Below are positions 53,084-62,169 of a stretch of 64,000 nt of DNA, in pieces; the stretch's first letter is position 1, and every line of letters begins with the position of its first letter. This DNA is from Alteromonas stellipolaris (lineage in GTDB: Bacteria > Pseudomonadota > Gammaproteobacteria > Enterobacterales > Alteromonadaceae). The position numbers and the translations under genes are program-made. The stretch is from NCBI RefSeq assembly GCF_001562115.1, contig NZ_CP013926.1:868001-932000 (forward strand). Direction: 5' to 3'. Under the pieces are notes generated by a model. It was not told where the DNA came from. It saw nothing but the letters and a program-made list of their open reading frames with translations, and searched no databases.

Positions 53084-53111
53084 GGAGGGTTTTGTTTTTG
53101 GCTGCGTATTA
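53084..53111 (+). promoter_or_regulatory. Candidate ECF promoter upstream of the TonB receptor
   Basis: GGAGG (53084-53088), 16 nt, then CGTATTA (53105-53111), the same architecture as before the sigma gene; 9 of 16 spacer bases also match, including CTG just before the -10. Transcription would begin about 30 nt before the receptor ATG. Here no start codon follows GGAGG at a proper distance, favouring a promoter over a ribosome binding site. Confidence 0.55.
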
Positions 53112-53149
53112 ACTAAAAGGGAACACATTACAATACTATAGGAGCAGCC

Positions 53150-56100
53150 ATGAAGTTGCCAAAAACTACAACAAGTACGTTAGCCCTGTGTGTCGCATTG
53201 TCACTTAGCACAGGCTTAAAAGCACAGCAAATAGATAACCTTTCAATTCAAGCTACTACACTTGATAACGCATTACTCTCACTGGCACAGCACAGTGAAA
53301 TTCAAATTTTGTTTTCAGACGCTAGAATAAAGCAAAAACTAGCCCCTAAGCTAGAAGGCAATATGGATGTGCAAGATGCACTTTCCACCTTGCTTAAAGG
53401 CACGGGCTTCACCTACAAGCAAACCTCTGAAAGTACCTATATCGTTACACCGATTGGAAGCGAAGAGAAAAACCAACCACAAAACCCTTCTGCCGTTCCC
53501 GTTACTGCTGACGTTCAAAAACAAGAAGCAAGTGTAGAGCGTATTCAAGTTACTGGCTCAAACATCCGTGGAATGCAAGATACTGGCGCATTGCCCGTCA
53601 CCATGATGTCATCTGAAGATATTGATGGTTTAGGCTTAAGCAGTGGCGCGGAAATTTTAGCGGAGTTACCACAACAAGGTGCCGTAAATTTTAATAGCGA
53701 GCGTGTAGTTGGTGGCGTAAACGATGCACGTGGCGATGTCTCTTCAGTAAATCTACGAGGTATAGGTACAGGCTACACACTTACACTGTTGAACGGTCGC
53801 CGATTAGTGCTACACCCAGGTACGCAGGCCGAAAACTTGGTGCCTGTCACTACTGTGAATTCAAATACGCTGCCAGTTAAAGGGCTAAAAAGAGTTGAAG
53901 TGTTACGCGATGGCGCTGCGGCTATTTACGGTACTGATGCCATATCAGGTGTAGTGAATTATGTATTAGACGATAAATATACCGGCGGTGAGCTTCAAGC
54001 TCAATATGGCAGTAGCCAAGGTACAGGTCGCGACCAAATCAATTTATCAGGCGCTGGTGGCTGGTTATTTAATAATGATAAAACACACGTTACTTTTAGT
54101 GGTGGGTACTATCATCGTGACATGGTAATGGCGAGTGAGCGGGACTATGCCGCCAGTTCTGACTTACGCAACTTCAGCGAAGTGCCTGCTGATTTTGTTG
54201 GCGATACACAGCTAGATAATCGCTCAACGGTAACGCCATGGGGCGAATTCTCCTCAGACAGTTTAGGCACGTTTCACCTTGAGCCAGCGTCATACAACGA
54301 TTGTGTTGCAGACGTTAGTGGCGATGTGTGTGCGTCTTCTGGATCAACACCTCGAGATATGCGCTTCGATTCAAACTCACAGCGTAGCTTAAGCTCTGAA
54401 GTAGATAGGCTCAACCTGTACACCTTGGTGAATCATCAAATCAACGACGACGTTGAGATATACGGTGAAGCCCTTTACTACTCGGCAACGGCAAAACGTA
54501 TTCGTGAACAATCGGGCAATCTAACAGCACAGCGTTTTACGGTGTCTGCTGATGCATTTTACAACCCTTTTGGTGAGGACGTAACAGTTCGTCGCTATCG
54601 TCCCATTGATACAGGCCCACGAAATATCGAAGTCGATGACTACAGTTATCGTTTATTAGCAGGCTCCCGTGGTTATATAGGCGATTGGGACTTCGACTCA
54701 GCCGTGTTGTATTCAAAAGCGAATACCATAGATACCGCAAATCGAATTAACACCACCTTGTTCCAACAAGCGGTTAATAGTACCGATGAAAGCACGGCTT
54801 ACAATATTTTCAGCGGCGCCAGTGTAACTAACCCAAATACGGTTGATGATACGCCTGTATCACAAAGTGTTATAGACAGTTTTAAGGTGGACGTTGAGCG
54901 GGAGTCAGAAACAGAACTTGCTTCAATTGACGCCAAAGTGTCTCGACCAGATTTATTTAGTTTACCCGCCGGTGATGTAGGTTTTGCCGCAGGTGTTGAA
55001 TATCGCTATGAGAGCTTTTTTGACAAACGAACCGATGATTTGAACGGTACGCTATTTTTCAGTGACCTAGTGGGTGGCACTTCGTCTGAAATTGCTAGCC
55101 AAGTATTAGGAAGTAGCCCCACGCCTGATGCCAGCGGAAGTCGCAATGTAGTATCTGCGTACGCAGAATTTGCCATTCCATTGCTGGCCGATAAACCCTT
55201 TATTGAAAGTTTGAATTTGCAGGTGGCTGGCCGTTACGAAGATTTCTCTGACGTAGGCAGCATATTTAAACCTAAATTTGCCCTTGCATGGACGGTAAAT
55301 GAAAACGCGTTAATTCGTGGTGCTTATTCAGGGGGCTTCAAAGCGCCAGGGTTACCACAGACCACAGCAGTAAATGTTGCCCGTTCAAATACCAGAACCG
55401 ATCCGGTGACACAAACGAATCGTGGTACGCTAGAACTTCGAAATGGCAGCGATACTTTAAGCCCCGAAGAAAGTGAAAACTACTCGTTTGGTGTAGTACT
55501 TACGCCTACCAAAGCGTTAACCCTTACAGTCGATTGGTGGCAAATCAAGCAAGAGAACACGGTGGGTATTTTAGATAGTCAGACGCAAATTTTGTACGAT
55601 GCGTTATTGCGAAGCCAAGGTAGTTCAAATGAAAATGTGGTTCGTGATGAAAATGACGAAATTATATATATTCGAAACGACTACACCAACTTACTTCCAA
55701 GAGATATTTCAGGTATCGATTATAGTGCCGATTACCGTTTTGAAACTGAAGTGGGTGACTTTTCCATCAAGCTCAGTGCCGCCAACTTACGAAAGTTCGA
55801 TCAAGGATCTGACGATATCACAGACTTAGTCGTTGAAGCGCAGGAAGCTGGGAACGATGCGTTATTGTTTGAAGGAGAGCAAGTTGCCATATTTGGTAGC
55901 GATGGCGACCTTATCCGTCAAAACGAACGCCCTGAATGGCGGGCTAACTTATCGCTAACTTATTCTCGCGATGCATGGCGTGCCGGTCTTAAATATCGTT
56001 ATGTTAGTGATGTTGAAGACACTAGCTTAAATTATACCGACGATTCAGGTGATTTAGTGACTTACGTCATTGATGATTGGTCAACGTTAGATGCGTACGT

Positions 56101-56275
56101 AAGTTACCGCTTTAGTGAAGACGCACTGTTTAGCGGAAAAACCAAAGTGACCGTAGGCATGCGTAACCTGACTAACGAAGAGCCGCCGTTTGCCGATGAA
56201 ACCTTTGGTTTCAGCAGTAGCCTTCATTCATCGATTGGCCGTTATACTTACGTAACGCTTAATCATAAATTCTAG
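53150..56275 (+). CDS. TonB-dependent transducer with N-terminal STN signalling domain
   Basis: A protein of 1041 residues. After a signal peptide (LCVALSLSTGLKAQ) comes an STN domain (about 26-102, TTLDNALLSLAQHSEIQILF ... YKQTSESTYIV) that contacts FecR, then a TonB box region (VERIQVTGSNI), plug (about 140-260, with VEVLRDGAAAIYGTDAISGV) and a large beta-barrel ending YVTLNHKF with terminal Phe. The combination marks a signalling receptor that both imports a ligand and triggers its own sigma factor. The ligand is unknown; the peptidase and amidohydrolase genes downstream suggest an organic amide or peptide. AGGAG precedes the ATG. Confidence 0.95.
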   Translation: MKLPKTTTSTLALCVALSLSTGLKAQQIDNLSIQATTLDNALLSLAQHSEIQILFSDARIKQKLAPKLEGNMDVQDALSTLLKGTGFTYKQTSESTYIVTPIGSEEKNQPQNPSAVPVTADVQKQEASVERIQVTGSNIRGMQDTGALPVTMMSSEDIDGLGLSSGAEILAELPQQGAVNFNSERVVGGVNDARGDVSSVNLRGIGTGYTLTLLNGRRLVLHPGTQAENLVPVTTVNSNTLPVKGLKRVEVLRDGAAAIYGTDAISGVVNYVLDDKYTGGELQAQYGSSQGTGRDQINLSGAGGWLFNNDKTHVTFSGGYYHRDMVMASERDYAASSDLRNFSEVPADFVGDTQLDNRSTVTPWGEFSSDSLGTFHLEPASYNDCVADVSGDVCASSGSTPRDMRFDSNSQRSLSSEVDRLNLYTLVNHQINDDVEIYGEALYYSATAKRIREQSGNLTAQRFTVSADAFYNPFGEDVTVRRYRPIDTGPRNIEVDDYSYRLLAGSRGYIGDWDFDSAVLYSKANTIDTANRINTTLFQQAVNSTDESTAYNIFSGASVTNPNTVDDTPVSQSVIDSFKVDVERESETELASIDAKVSRPDLFSLPAGDVGFAAGVEYRYESFFDKRTDDLNGTLFFSDLVGGTSSEIASQVLGSSPTPDASGSRNVVSAYAEFAIPLLADKPFIESLNLQVAGRYEDFSDVGSIFKPKFALAWTVNENALIRGAYSGGFKAPGLPQTTAVNVARSNTRTDPVTQTNRGTLELRNGSDTLSPEESENYSFGVVLTPTKALTLTVDWWQIKQENTVGILDSQTQILYDALLRSQGSSNENVVRDENDEIIYIRNDYTNLLPRDISGIDYSADYRFETEVGDFSIKLSAANLRKFDQGSDDITDLVVEAQEAGNDALLFEGEQVAIFGSDGDLIRQNERPEWRANLSLTYSRDAWRAGLKYRYVSDVEDTSLNYTDDSGDLVTYVIDDWSTLDAYVSYRFSEDALFSGKTKVTVGMRNLTNEEPPFADETFGFSSSLHSSIGRYTYVTLNHKF

Positions 56276-56350
56276 GTTAAACACTTAATCTACTTCCACA
56301 TCATAAAAAGGCGCTTACTATTAGGTGGGCGCTTATTTCATGGAGATATC

Positions 56351-57559
56351 ATGTTTCGATTATTTTTCATTGCACTGGGGTTTGCCTCCCTTCTTGCTTC
56401 CCCTGTTGCATTGGCGTGTGAATTCGAAGGCGTTACTTTTTCTGCAGATTTTGAAGCCGGTAAGTTAGATTCCTGTGAAGTCGACGAAAACGGCACCTAT
56501 GTATTGAGCTTCTTACCAGAAGATAAGCCTATAAATCCTAGCCCTTGGTATTACTTTAGCGTTACAGCAGCAGGTGATTCATCGTCGAAACAAGCAGAAA
56601 AAGTAGACGTAGTACTTACCTTTGACGGTTATACGCCAAGGTATTTACCTAAAGTGAGTTACGATCAAAAAAGCTGGAAGATAACCGCGTTTGATACCGC
56701 TGAGCAGGGCATGACCCTATCTTTACCTGTATCAAAACGGCCACTATATGTGGCAGCTCAGCGTCCTATTCCAAATTCTGTTTACACAAACTGGCTACAA
56801 CAAGCAGAGCAAGACTTTGCCATTAAGCCGTTTACGATTGGTAAATCTACCGAAGGCCGCACGCTTTCTGCATTTACTTTAGAAAAGCCAGAAAACACAG
56901 AGTGGGTTATTTTCATTGGTCGCCAACACCCACCGGAAGTAACAGGCGCAGTAGCTATGTTCTCTTTTCTAAATCAATTCTTAACCACTACGTTTGAAAC
57001 CAGTGCGTTTTTGTCGCGCTTTAATGTGTTGGTAGTGCCAAACATAAACCCTGATGGTGTCGCTAATGGTCATTGGCGACATAGCCTTGGCCATAAAGAC
57101 CTAAACCGCGATTGGAATGTATTCTCTCAACCAGAGACCAGAGCAGTGAAAAAGTATCTGGATAAAATAACGGATGCTGGCGGGAAAATTGTAATGGGCA
57201 TGGACTTTCACTCTACCCACAACAATGTTTTTTATACCATTCCTGTAGATGAAAGTATTGCCCCTAGCAACATGGTTGTAGACTGGTTAGCCGACTTGCA
57301 AACGCAAACAAAAGGCGTGTTTAAAGTCGTAGATAAACCTGGCACTTCGCCAGGGAAGGGGGTATTTAAACAGTTTTTTGCTGATGTTTATCACGTGCAT
57401 GGCGTTACCTATGAAGTCGGTGATAATGAACCAAATGAAAAAACTCGCTACGTTGCTAAACATGCTGCCAATACGCTTATCGATACGTTAATTGCCACCC
57501 CTGCTGAGGCATTTTATATTAAAGCATGTGCAGGCGAAGCAGCAAGTTGTGAGCAATGA
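56351..57559 (+). CDS. Exported M14 zinc carboxypeptidase, CCP-like
   Basis: A protein of 402 residues with a signal peptide (LGFASLLASPVALA). An N-terminal beta-sandwich with the PSPWYYFSVTA motif, as in cytosolic-carboxypeptidase-type M14 enzymes, precedes the catalytic domain. Zinc ligands His193 and Glu196 (RQHPPEVTG) and His285 (MDFHSTHNN) are present, as are NINPDGVANGHWR, DLNRDWN and the catalytic Glu region TYEVGDNEP. It removes C-terminal residues from peptides. Eukaryotic CCPs cleave glutamates, so an acidic preference is possible but inferred. Its stop overlaps the next start (ATGA), so it is coupled to the M20 gene. Confidence 0.9.
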   Translation: MFRLFFIALGFASLLASPVALACEFEGVTFSADFEAGKLDSCEVDENGTYVLSFLPEDKPINPSPWYYFSVTAAGDSSSKQAEKVDVVLTFDGYTPRYLPKVSYDQKSWKITAFDTAEQGMTLSLPVSKRPLYVAAQRPIPNSVYTNWLQQAEQDFAIKPFTIGKSTEGRTLSAFTLEKPENTEWVIFIGRQHPPEVTGAVAMFSFLNQFLTTTFETSAFLSRFNVLVVPNINPDGVANGHWRHSLGHKDLNRDWNVFSQPETRAVKKYLDKITDAGGKIVMGMDFHSTHNNVFYTIPVDESIAPSNMVVDWLADLQTQTKGVFKVVDKPGTSPGKGVFKQFFADVYHVHGVTYEVGDNEPNEKTRYVAKHAANTLIDTLIATPAEAFYIKACAGEAASCEQ

Positions 57560-59079
57560 TGATGCATTTATGTACAATTAAACCGACAGCCCTTCGTGAT
57601 AAACTTGCTATTGCAGTGCTCATATCCTCCATTAGTGTTGTGGGCGCTGTTAAGGCTCAGAGCGTTGAGCAAACCGATATTTCGGCTATAGACTCTAAAG
57701 GCGCGGTTACGTTTGCTCACCAAAGCACAATGAAGCACATCGCTAAAACCATGTGGGAAAAACCTGAACTGGGTTTTCTAGAGCATAATAGCAGCGCATT
57801 AATGCAACAGACGCTGATTGAACGTGGCTTCAAAGTCACGGCCGGTGTTGCAGGAATGCCTACCGCATTTATCGCGCAGTACAGCCCAACTGGCCAAGAC
57901 AATAAAGCCGATAACAAGCCTGTTATTGGCTTACTTGCCGAAATGGATGCCCTACCCAGCATGGGGGTCTTAAATACGTCTGACAAGCAGCCGATTAGCA
58001 CTAACGGACATGTTCATTCTGGTCATGCTTGTGGACACAACTTGTTTGCCGGTGGGGTAATAGGCGCTGCGCTTAGCTTGGCTGATTATCTCGATACCCA
58101 TCCAAATCAAGGTTCTCTGAAGGTTTTTGGCGCACCTGCTGAAGAAGGGGGCTCAGGGAAAGTTTATCTGGTTAAGGCCGGCATATTTGAAGATGTAGAT
58201 GTTGCATTACATTGGCATCCTTCAGATAGCACGACGTCTTCACCCTCATCTTCGCTGGCCAATAAGAGCGGTAAGTTTCGTTTTTACGGTGTAGCTGCTC
58301 ATGCTGCCGCAGCGCCAGATAAAGGGCGCTCGGCATTAGATGGCGCAGAAGCCATGAACATGATGGTAAATTTAATGCGTGAGCATGTACCAGACGGGAC
58401 GCGAATTCACTATGTCATCACTAACGGCGGAAAAGCGCCCAACGTAGTGCCGGATTTCGCCGAAGTGTATTATTACGTGCGTTCAGCGCAGCCTTCTGTG
58501 GTGTTATCACTATGGGAAAGATTAGAAAAGGCGGCTAAAGGCGCAGCACTTGGCACTGAAACCCGTGTTGATTGGGAAGTCACAGGAGGGGTGTGGAATG
58601 TATTACCTAATGTGACCTTATCAAAACTAATGCACAAGCATATTGAAGCCGCACCGCCGATTATTTTGACCAAAAGTGAGCAGCAGTTTGCTAGCGAAAT
58701 AAGTAGCACTCGCGAACAAACCTTTAATCACAATGCTCACAGCACACCAGAGCCCTTTGATGAAAAGATTACTGTTTGGTCGGCATCAACTGATGTAGGT
58801 GATGTGAGTTGGCAAGTGCCTACCGTGGGACTATCAAGCGCCACCTGGGTAAAAGGAACTCCGCCTCATACATGGCAGGCGTCAGCAATGAGTGGTACTG
58901 ATATTGGTTACAAAGGCATGTACTTGGCCAGCGAGGTACTCACACAAACCGCGATATCGCTTTTTGCTGAACCTAAAAATATTAGTAAAGCAAAGCAAGA
59001 GTTTCGGCAACGAAAAAGTACGTTGAACTATGAATCCATGCTTGGGCAGAGAGCACCAGCACTCGATTATCGTAAGTAG
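57556..59079 (+). CDS. Exported M20 amidohydrolase, AbgB-like
   Basis: A protein of 507 residues. A signal peptide (KLAIAVLISSISVVGAVKAQ) precedes a two-domain M20 hydrolase: MWEKPELGFLEHNSSALMQQ, LLAEMDALPSMG, GHACGHNLFAGGV (metal His), APAEEGGSGKVYLV, DVALHWHPSD, a dimerisation insert (AHAAAAPDKGRSALDGAEAM), and a final His in TPPHTWQASA-type motif. The closest family I recognise is AbgB, the p-aminobenzoyl-glutamate hydrolase subunit. It would cleave an amide or acyl-amino-acid bond in the periplasm. No AbgA homologue is adjacent. The start overlaps the M14 stop. Confidence 0.9.
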   Translation: MMMHLCTIKPTALRDKLAIAVLISSISVVGAVKAQSVEQTDISAIDSKGAVTFAHQSTMKHIAKTMWEKPELGFLEHNSSALMQQTLIERGFKVTAGVAGMPTAFIAQYSPTGQDNKADNKPVIGLLAEMDALPSMGVLNTSDKQPISTNGHVHSGHACGHNLFAGGVIGAALSLADYLDTHPNQGSLKVFGAPAEEGGSGKVYLVKAGIFEDVDVALHWHPSDSTTSSPSSSLANKSGKFRFYGVAAHAAAAPDKGRSALDGAEAMNMMVNLMREHVPDGTRIHYVITNGGKAPNVVPDFAEVYYYVRSAQPSVVLSLWERLEKAAKGAALGTETRVDWEVTGGVWNVLPNVTLSKLMHKHIEAAPPIILTKSEQQFASEISSTREQTFNHNAHSTPEPFDEKITVWSASTDVGDVSWQVPTVGLSSATWVKGTPPHTWQASAMSGTDIGYKGMYLASEVLTQTAISLFAEPKNISKAKQEFRQRKSTLNYESMLGQRAPALDYRK

Positions 59080-59429
59080 AATATTTTCGTACTACAGCGT
59101 CAAAGGTTTATAACAATCTTGTAATATTACTAAGAGATTTGGCCGAATTTCGGTCAAATTCTTGATTTTATTCCAATCACTCACTAATTCTTAACGATGA
59201 CCCCAGATTAATTTATTGCTTAAATACCAGTAAAACCTTGTGTTTATAAGGGCTTTTCTTTTATCATTTGCGGTCGAAATTTGACGAAACTTTAGTGAAT
59301 TCTCGAATGAGCCCATAAGTGCCTTCGAGTTAACTTCATGACAAGCCATATGATGGGCGATCCTAACGTGATAAAACCAGTAAAAGTTAGGGTTATACAT
59401 CATAATTATCCGAACCTGGAGAAATGTGG
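59080..59429. other. 350-bp intergenic region before petA
   Basis: No ORF is supported. Near the left end a 9-bp hairpin ATTTGGCCG/CGGTCAAAT (59137-59159, one G-T pair) with a weak T-rich tail may end the sigma-receptor-peptidase operon. The right part is AT-rich and must hold the pet promoter, but I cannot pick convincing -35/-10 boxes. Confidence 0.4.
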
Positions 59430-60062
59430 ATGAGCAATGTATCTGTAGATGCAACAGAGTCTGCACACAATGACAACCAGCCAGAAAACAACACCCGTCG
59501 TCGGTTCTTGACCGTTGCCACGTCGGTAGTTGGTGGTGTAGGTGTTGTTGGAGCGGCAGTGCCTTTTATTGCGTCCTGGAATCCAAGTGCCAAAGCGAAA
59601 GCGGCCGGTGCTGACGTTGAAGTAGATATCAGCGGGATTGAACCTGGACAGCTAGTGCGTGTGATGTGGCGAAGCAAGCCTGTATGGATTGTTCGTCGTA
59701 CCCCTGAAATTCTTGAAGAATTGAGCACTCACGAAGATAAACTGAAAGATCCTAACTCTGAAGCAGAGCAACAACCTACGTTTGCCCAGAACCGTTTCCG
59801 TTCTATGAAAGAAGAGTACCTTATCTTAGTAGGTATTTGTACGCATCTAGGTTGCTCACCGCAGCACCTTAAAGATGGTGCTTTCGAAGAAGTAGTGGAA
59901 GGGGTTCCAGATGGTTTCTTCTGCCCATGTCACGGTTCTAAGTTTGATATGGCTGGTCGTGTATTCCAAAACGTACCTGCGCCATTAAACCTTGTTGTAC
60001 CGCCTTATCAGTTCGTTGATGATACAAATATCATCCTCGGCTCAGAAGCGGAGGCTGTGTAA
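59430..60062 (+). CDS. petA: Ubiquinol-cytochrome c reductase Rieske iron-sulfur subunit
   Basis: A protein of 210 residues from the ATG at 59430, 8 nt after GGAG; an ATG two codons earlier is too close to it. The N-terminus has a twin-arginine signal anchor (TRRRFLTVATSVVGGVGVVG). The [2Fe-2S] site is CTHLGC near 125 and CPCHGS near 160. It carries electrons from ubiquinol to cytochrome c1 in complex III. It is the first gene of petABC, with one base between its stop and the petB start. Confidence 0.97.
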   Translation: MSNVSVDATESAHNDNQPENNTRRRFLTVATSVVGGVGVVGAAVPFIASWNPSAKAKAAGADVEVDISGIEPGQLVRVMWRSKPVWIVRRTPEILEELSTHEDKLKDPNSEAEQQPTFAQNRFRSMKEEYLILVGICTHLGCSPQHLKDGAFEEVVEGVPDGFFCPCHGSKFDMAGRVFQNVPAPLNLVVPPYQFVDDTNIILGSEAEAV

Positions 60063-60063
60063 T

Positions 60064-61326
60064 ATGAATGCTTTTTTAGAGTGGATTGAAGCGCGTATTC
60101 CAATTATGCGTGTGGCGAATATGCACGCCATCCAATACCCAGCCCCTAAAAACATGAACTTTTGGTACGTGTTTGGATTCTTGGCTACCATCGTTTTAGT
60201 TAACCAAATTATTACTGGAATCTGGTTAACAATGAACTTCGTACCGACTTCTGAAGGTGCGTTCGCGTCTGTTGAATACATCATGCGTGAAATTGATTAC
60301 GGATGGATCATCCGCTATATGCACAGTACTGGCGCTTCAGCGTTCTTCATTGTGGTATATCTGCATATGTTCCGCGGCATGATTTACGGTTCTTACCAAA
60401 AGCCTCGTGAATTGCTGTGGGTGTTTGGTATGTTTATCTACCTTGCACTAATGGCTGAAGCCTTCATGGGTTATGTATTGCCTTGGGGACAAATGTCGTA
60501 TTGGGGGGCACAGGTAATTGTATCTCTATTTGGTGCGATTCCAGTTGTAGGTCCAGACTTAGTTATCTGGCTACAAGGTGACTATGTTATCTCGGGTGCT
60601 ACGCTAAACCGATTCTTCGCATTGCACGTTATTGCATTGCCATTGGTTATTGTTATTTTGGTATTCTTACACATTATTGCGCTACACGAAGTGGGTTCAA
60701 ACAACCCAGACGGTATCGCCATTAAGCATAAGAAAGGCTCGTTACCTGAGTCAGAAAAGACTAAGTTCCAAATTCATGAGTACTACACTAGCAAGTATGA
60801 TATCGCTGATGACATCTTGCCATTCTTCCCGCACATGGTGCTGAAAGACTTAGTAGCGTTCTGTATTTTCTTAGCTTTGTTCACGTATATCTTGTTCTTC
60901 GCACCTGAAATGGGCGGCAAGTTCCTTGAGCATCCTAACTTTGAAATTGCGAACCCGTTGAAAACACCTGAACATATCTTCCCTGTTTGGTACTTCACGC
61001 CGTTCTACGCCATTCTTAAGGCCGTACCTGATAAGTTAATTGGTGTACTTGCTATGTTTGGTGCTATTGCAGCCTTGTTCGCTTTACCATGGATAGATCG
61101 CGGTCGTGTTAAATCGTGGCGCTATCGTTGTGGTTTACACACAGTAAACCTTATTGTGTTCGCAATTGTGTTCGTTTTCTTAGGTTACTTAGGTGCTACA
61201 CCTCAAGAAAACTGGAAGATTGTTGCGTCGCAAATCGCGACTGTTATGTACTTTGGTTTCTTCGTGTTGTTGTTCCTATACAGCCGTAACGAGAAAACTA
61301 AGCCTGTACCAGAGAGGATTGCCTAA
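60064..61326 (+). CDS. petB: Cytochrome b of the bc1 complex
   Basis: A protein of 420 residues starting at the ATG at 60064, just after the petA stop. Eight or nine membrane helices are evident. Haem-binding histidine pairs are in RYMHSTGASAFFIVVYLHMF and FFALHVIALPLVIVILVFLH, and the quinone-site motif is WGGxxx-like SYWGAQV plus the PEWF-equivalent PVWYFTPFYAIL. It is full length, with the extended C-terminal helices of bacterial cytochrome b. Its stop overlaps the petC ATG by one base. Confidence 0.97.
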   Translation: MNAFLEWIEARIPIMRVANMHAIQYPAPKNMNFWYVFGFLATIVLVNQIITGIWLTMNFVPTSEGAFASVEYIMREIDYGWIIRYMHSTGASAFFIVVYLHMFRGMIYGSYQKPRELLWVFGMFIYLALMAEAFMGYVLPWGQMSYWGAQVIVSLFGAIPVVGPDLVIWLQGDYVISGATLNRFFALHVIALPLVIVILVFLHIIALHEVGSNNPDGIAIKHKKGSLPESEKTKFQIHEYYTSKYDIADDILPFFPHMVLKDLVAFCIFLALFTYILFFAPEMGGKFLEHPNFEIANPLKTPEHIFPVWYFTPFYAILKAVPDKLIGVLAMFGAIAALFALPWIDRGRVKSWRYRCGLHTVNLIVFAIVFVFLGYLGATPQENWKIVASQIATVMYFGFFVLLFLYSRNEKTKPVPERIA

Positions 61327-62060
61327 TGAAAAAATTGATGTGCTTTTTAGCATTTTTTCTACCGGGTGTAGCGTTAGCCGCTGGTGGTAGTGTGCATCTT
61401 GATAAGGCACCTATCGACCTAACCGACAAGGCCTCGTTGCAACGTGGTGCGCAGTTGTTCATGAACTACTGCTTAGGTTGTCACTCAATGAAGTATCAGC
61501 GTTACCAGCGTACGTTTGCCGATTTAGGTATCCCTGACGAGCTAGGAACTGAAAACCTTCAGTTCACTGGCGAGAAGGTTGCTGATTATATTACTCGTGC
61601 AATGCCTGAAGATGCAGCTGCAGGTTGGTTTGGTGCTGCGCCACCAGACTTAACGCTTGTCGCTCGTGTTCGTGGTGAAGATTGGATTTATACTTACCTA
61701 CGTTCTTTCTACGTAGATGAGAGCCGTCCATTTGGAGTGAACAACAAAGTATTCCCAGAAGTGGGTATGCCGCATGTGCTTCAACCTTTGCAAGGTACAC
61801 CAACTGAAATGCACGAAGAAGTTATGGTCGACGGCGAAATGGTTGAACAATATGTAGGTATTAAATCTGATGGTACAGGTTCAATGTCTCCAGATGAGTA
61901 CGACCAAGCCGTTGCCGATATTGTTAACTTCTTAGAGTATACCGGTGAGCCAGCTAAGCTAGATTCACACCGTATTGGTAAATGGGTTCTTATCTTCATT
62001 GCCGTACTGTTTGTATTTGTTTACTTGCTGAAGAAAGAATACTGGCGAGAAGTGCACTAA
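61326..62060 (+). CDS. petC: Cytochrome c1
   Basis: A protein of 244 residues with a signal peptide (LMCFLAFFLPGVALAAGG). The haem c site is CLGCH at residues about 50-54 and the axial Met is probably in EVGMPHVL. A C-terminal membrane helix (WVLIFIAVLFVFVYLLKK) anchors it to the inner membrane. It accepts electrons from the Rieske protein and passes them to soluble cytochrome c. It ends the petABC operon, followed by a terminator. Confidence 0.97.
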   Translation: MKKLMCFLAFFLPGVALAAGGSVHLDKAPIDLTDKASLQRGAQLFMNYCLGCHSMKYQRYQRTFADLGIPDELGTENLQFTGEKVADYITRAMPEDAAAGWFGAAPPDLTLVARVRGEDWIYTYLRSFYVDESRPFGVNNKVFPEVGMPHVLQPLQGTPTEMHEEVMVDGEMVEQYVGIKSDGTGSMSPDEYDQAVADIVNFLEYTGEPAKLDSHRIGKWVLIFIAVLFVFVYLLKKEYWREVH

Positions 62061-62084
62061 TCGCACAGAATTATGTATAATAGC

Positions 62085-62110
62085 AAAGGGGGCTTCTCGC
62101 CCCCTTTTTT
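62085..62110 (+). terminator. Terminator after petC
   Basis: AAAGGGGGC / GCCCCCTTT form a 9-bp stem with a TTCTC loop and a T-run, 24 bp past the petC stop. It separates petABC from sspAB. Confidence 0.92.
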
Positions 62111-62169
62111 AGTATTTGAATTTCGCCCGATTTAGTGGGCATAACTAGTTTCTCGACGGAGGAAATTGA

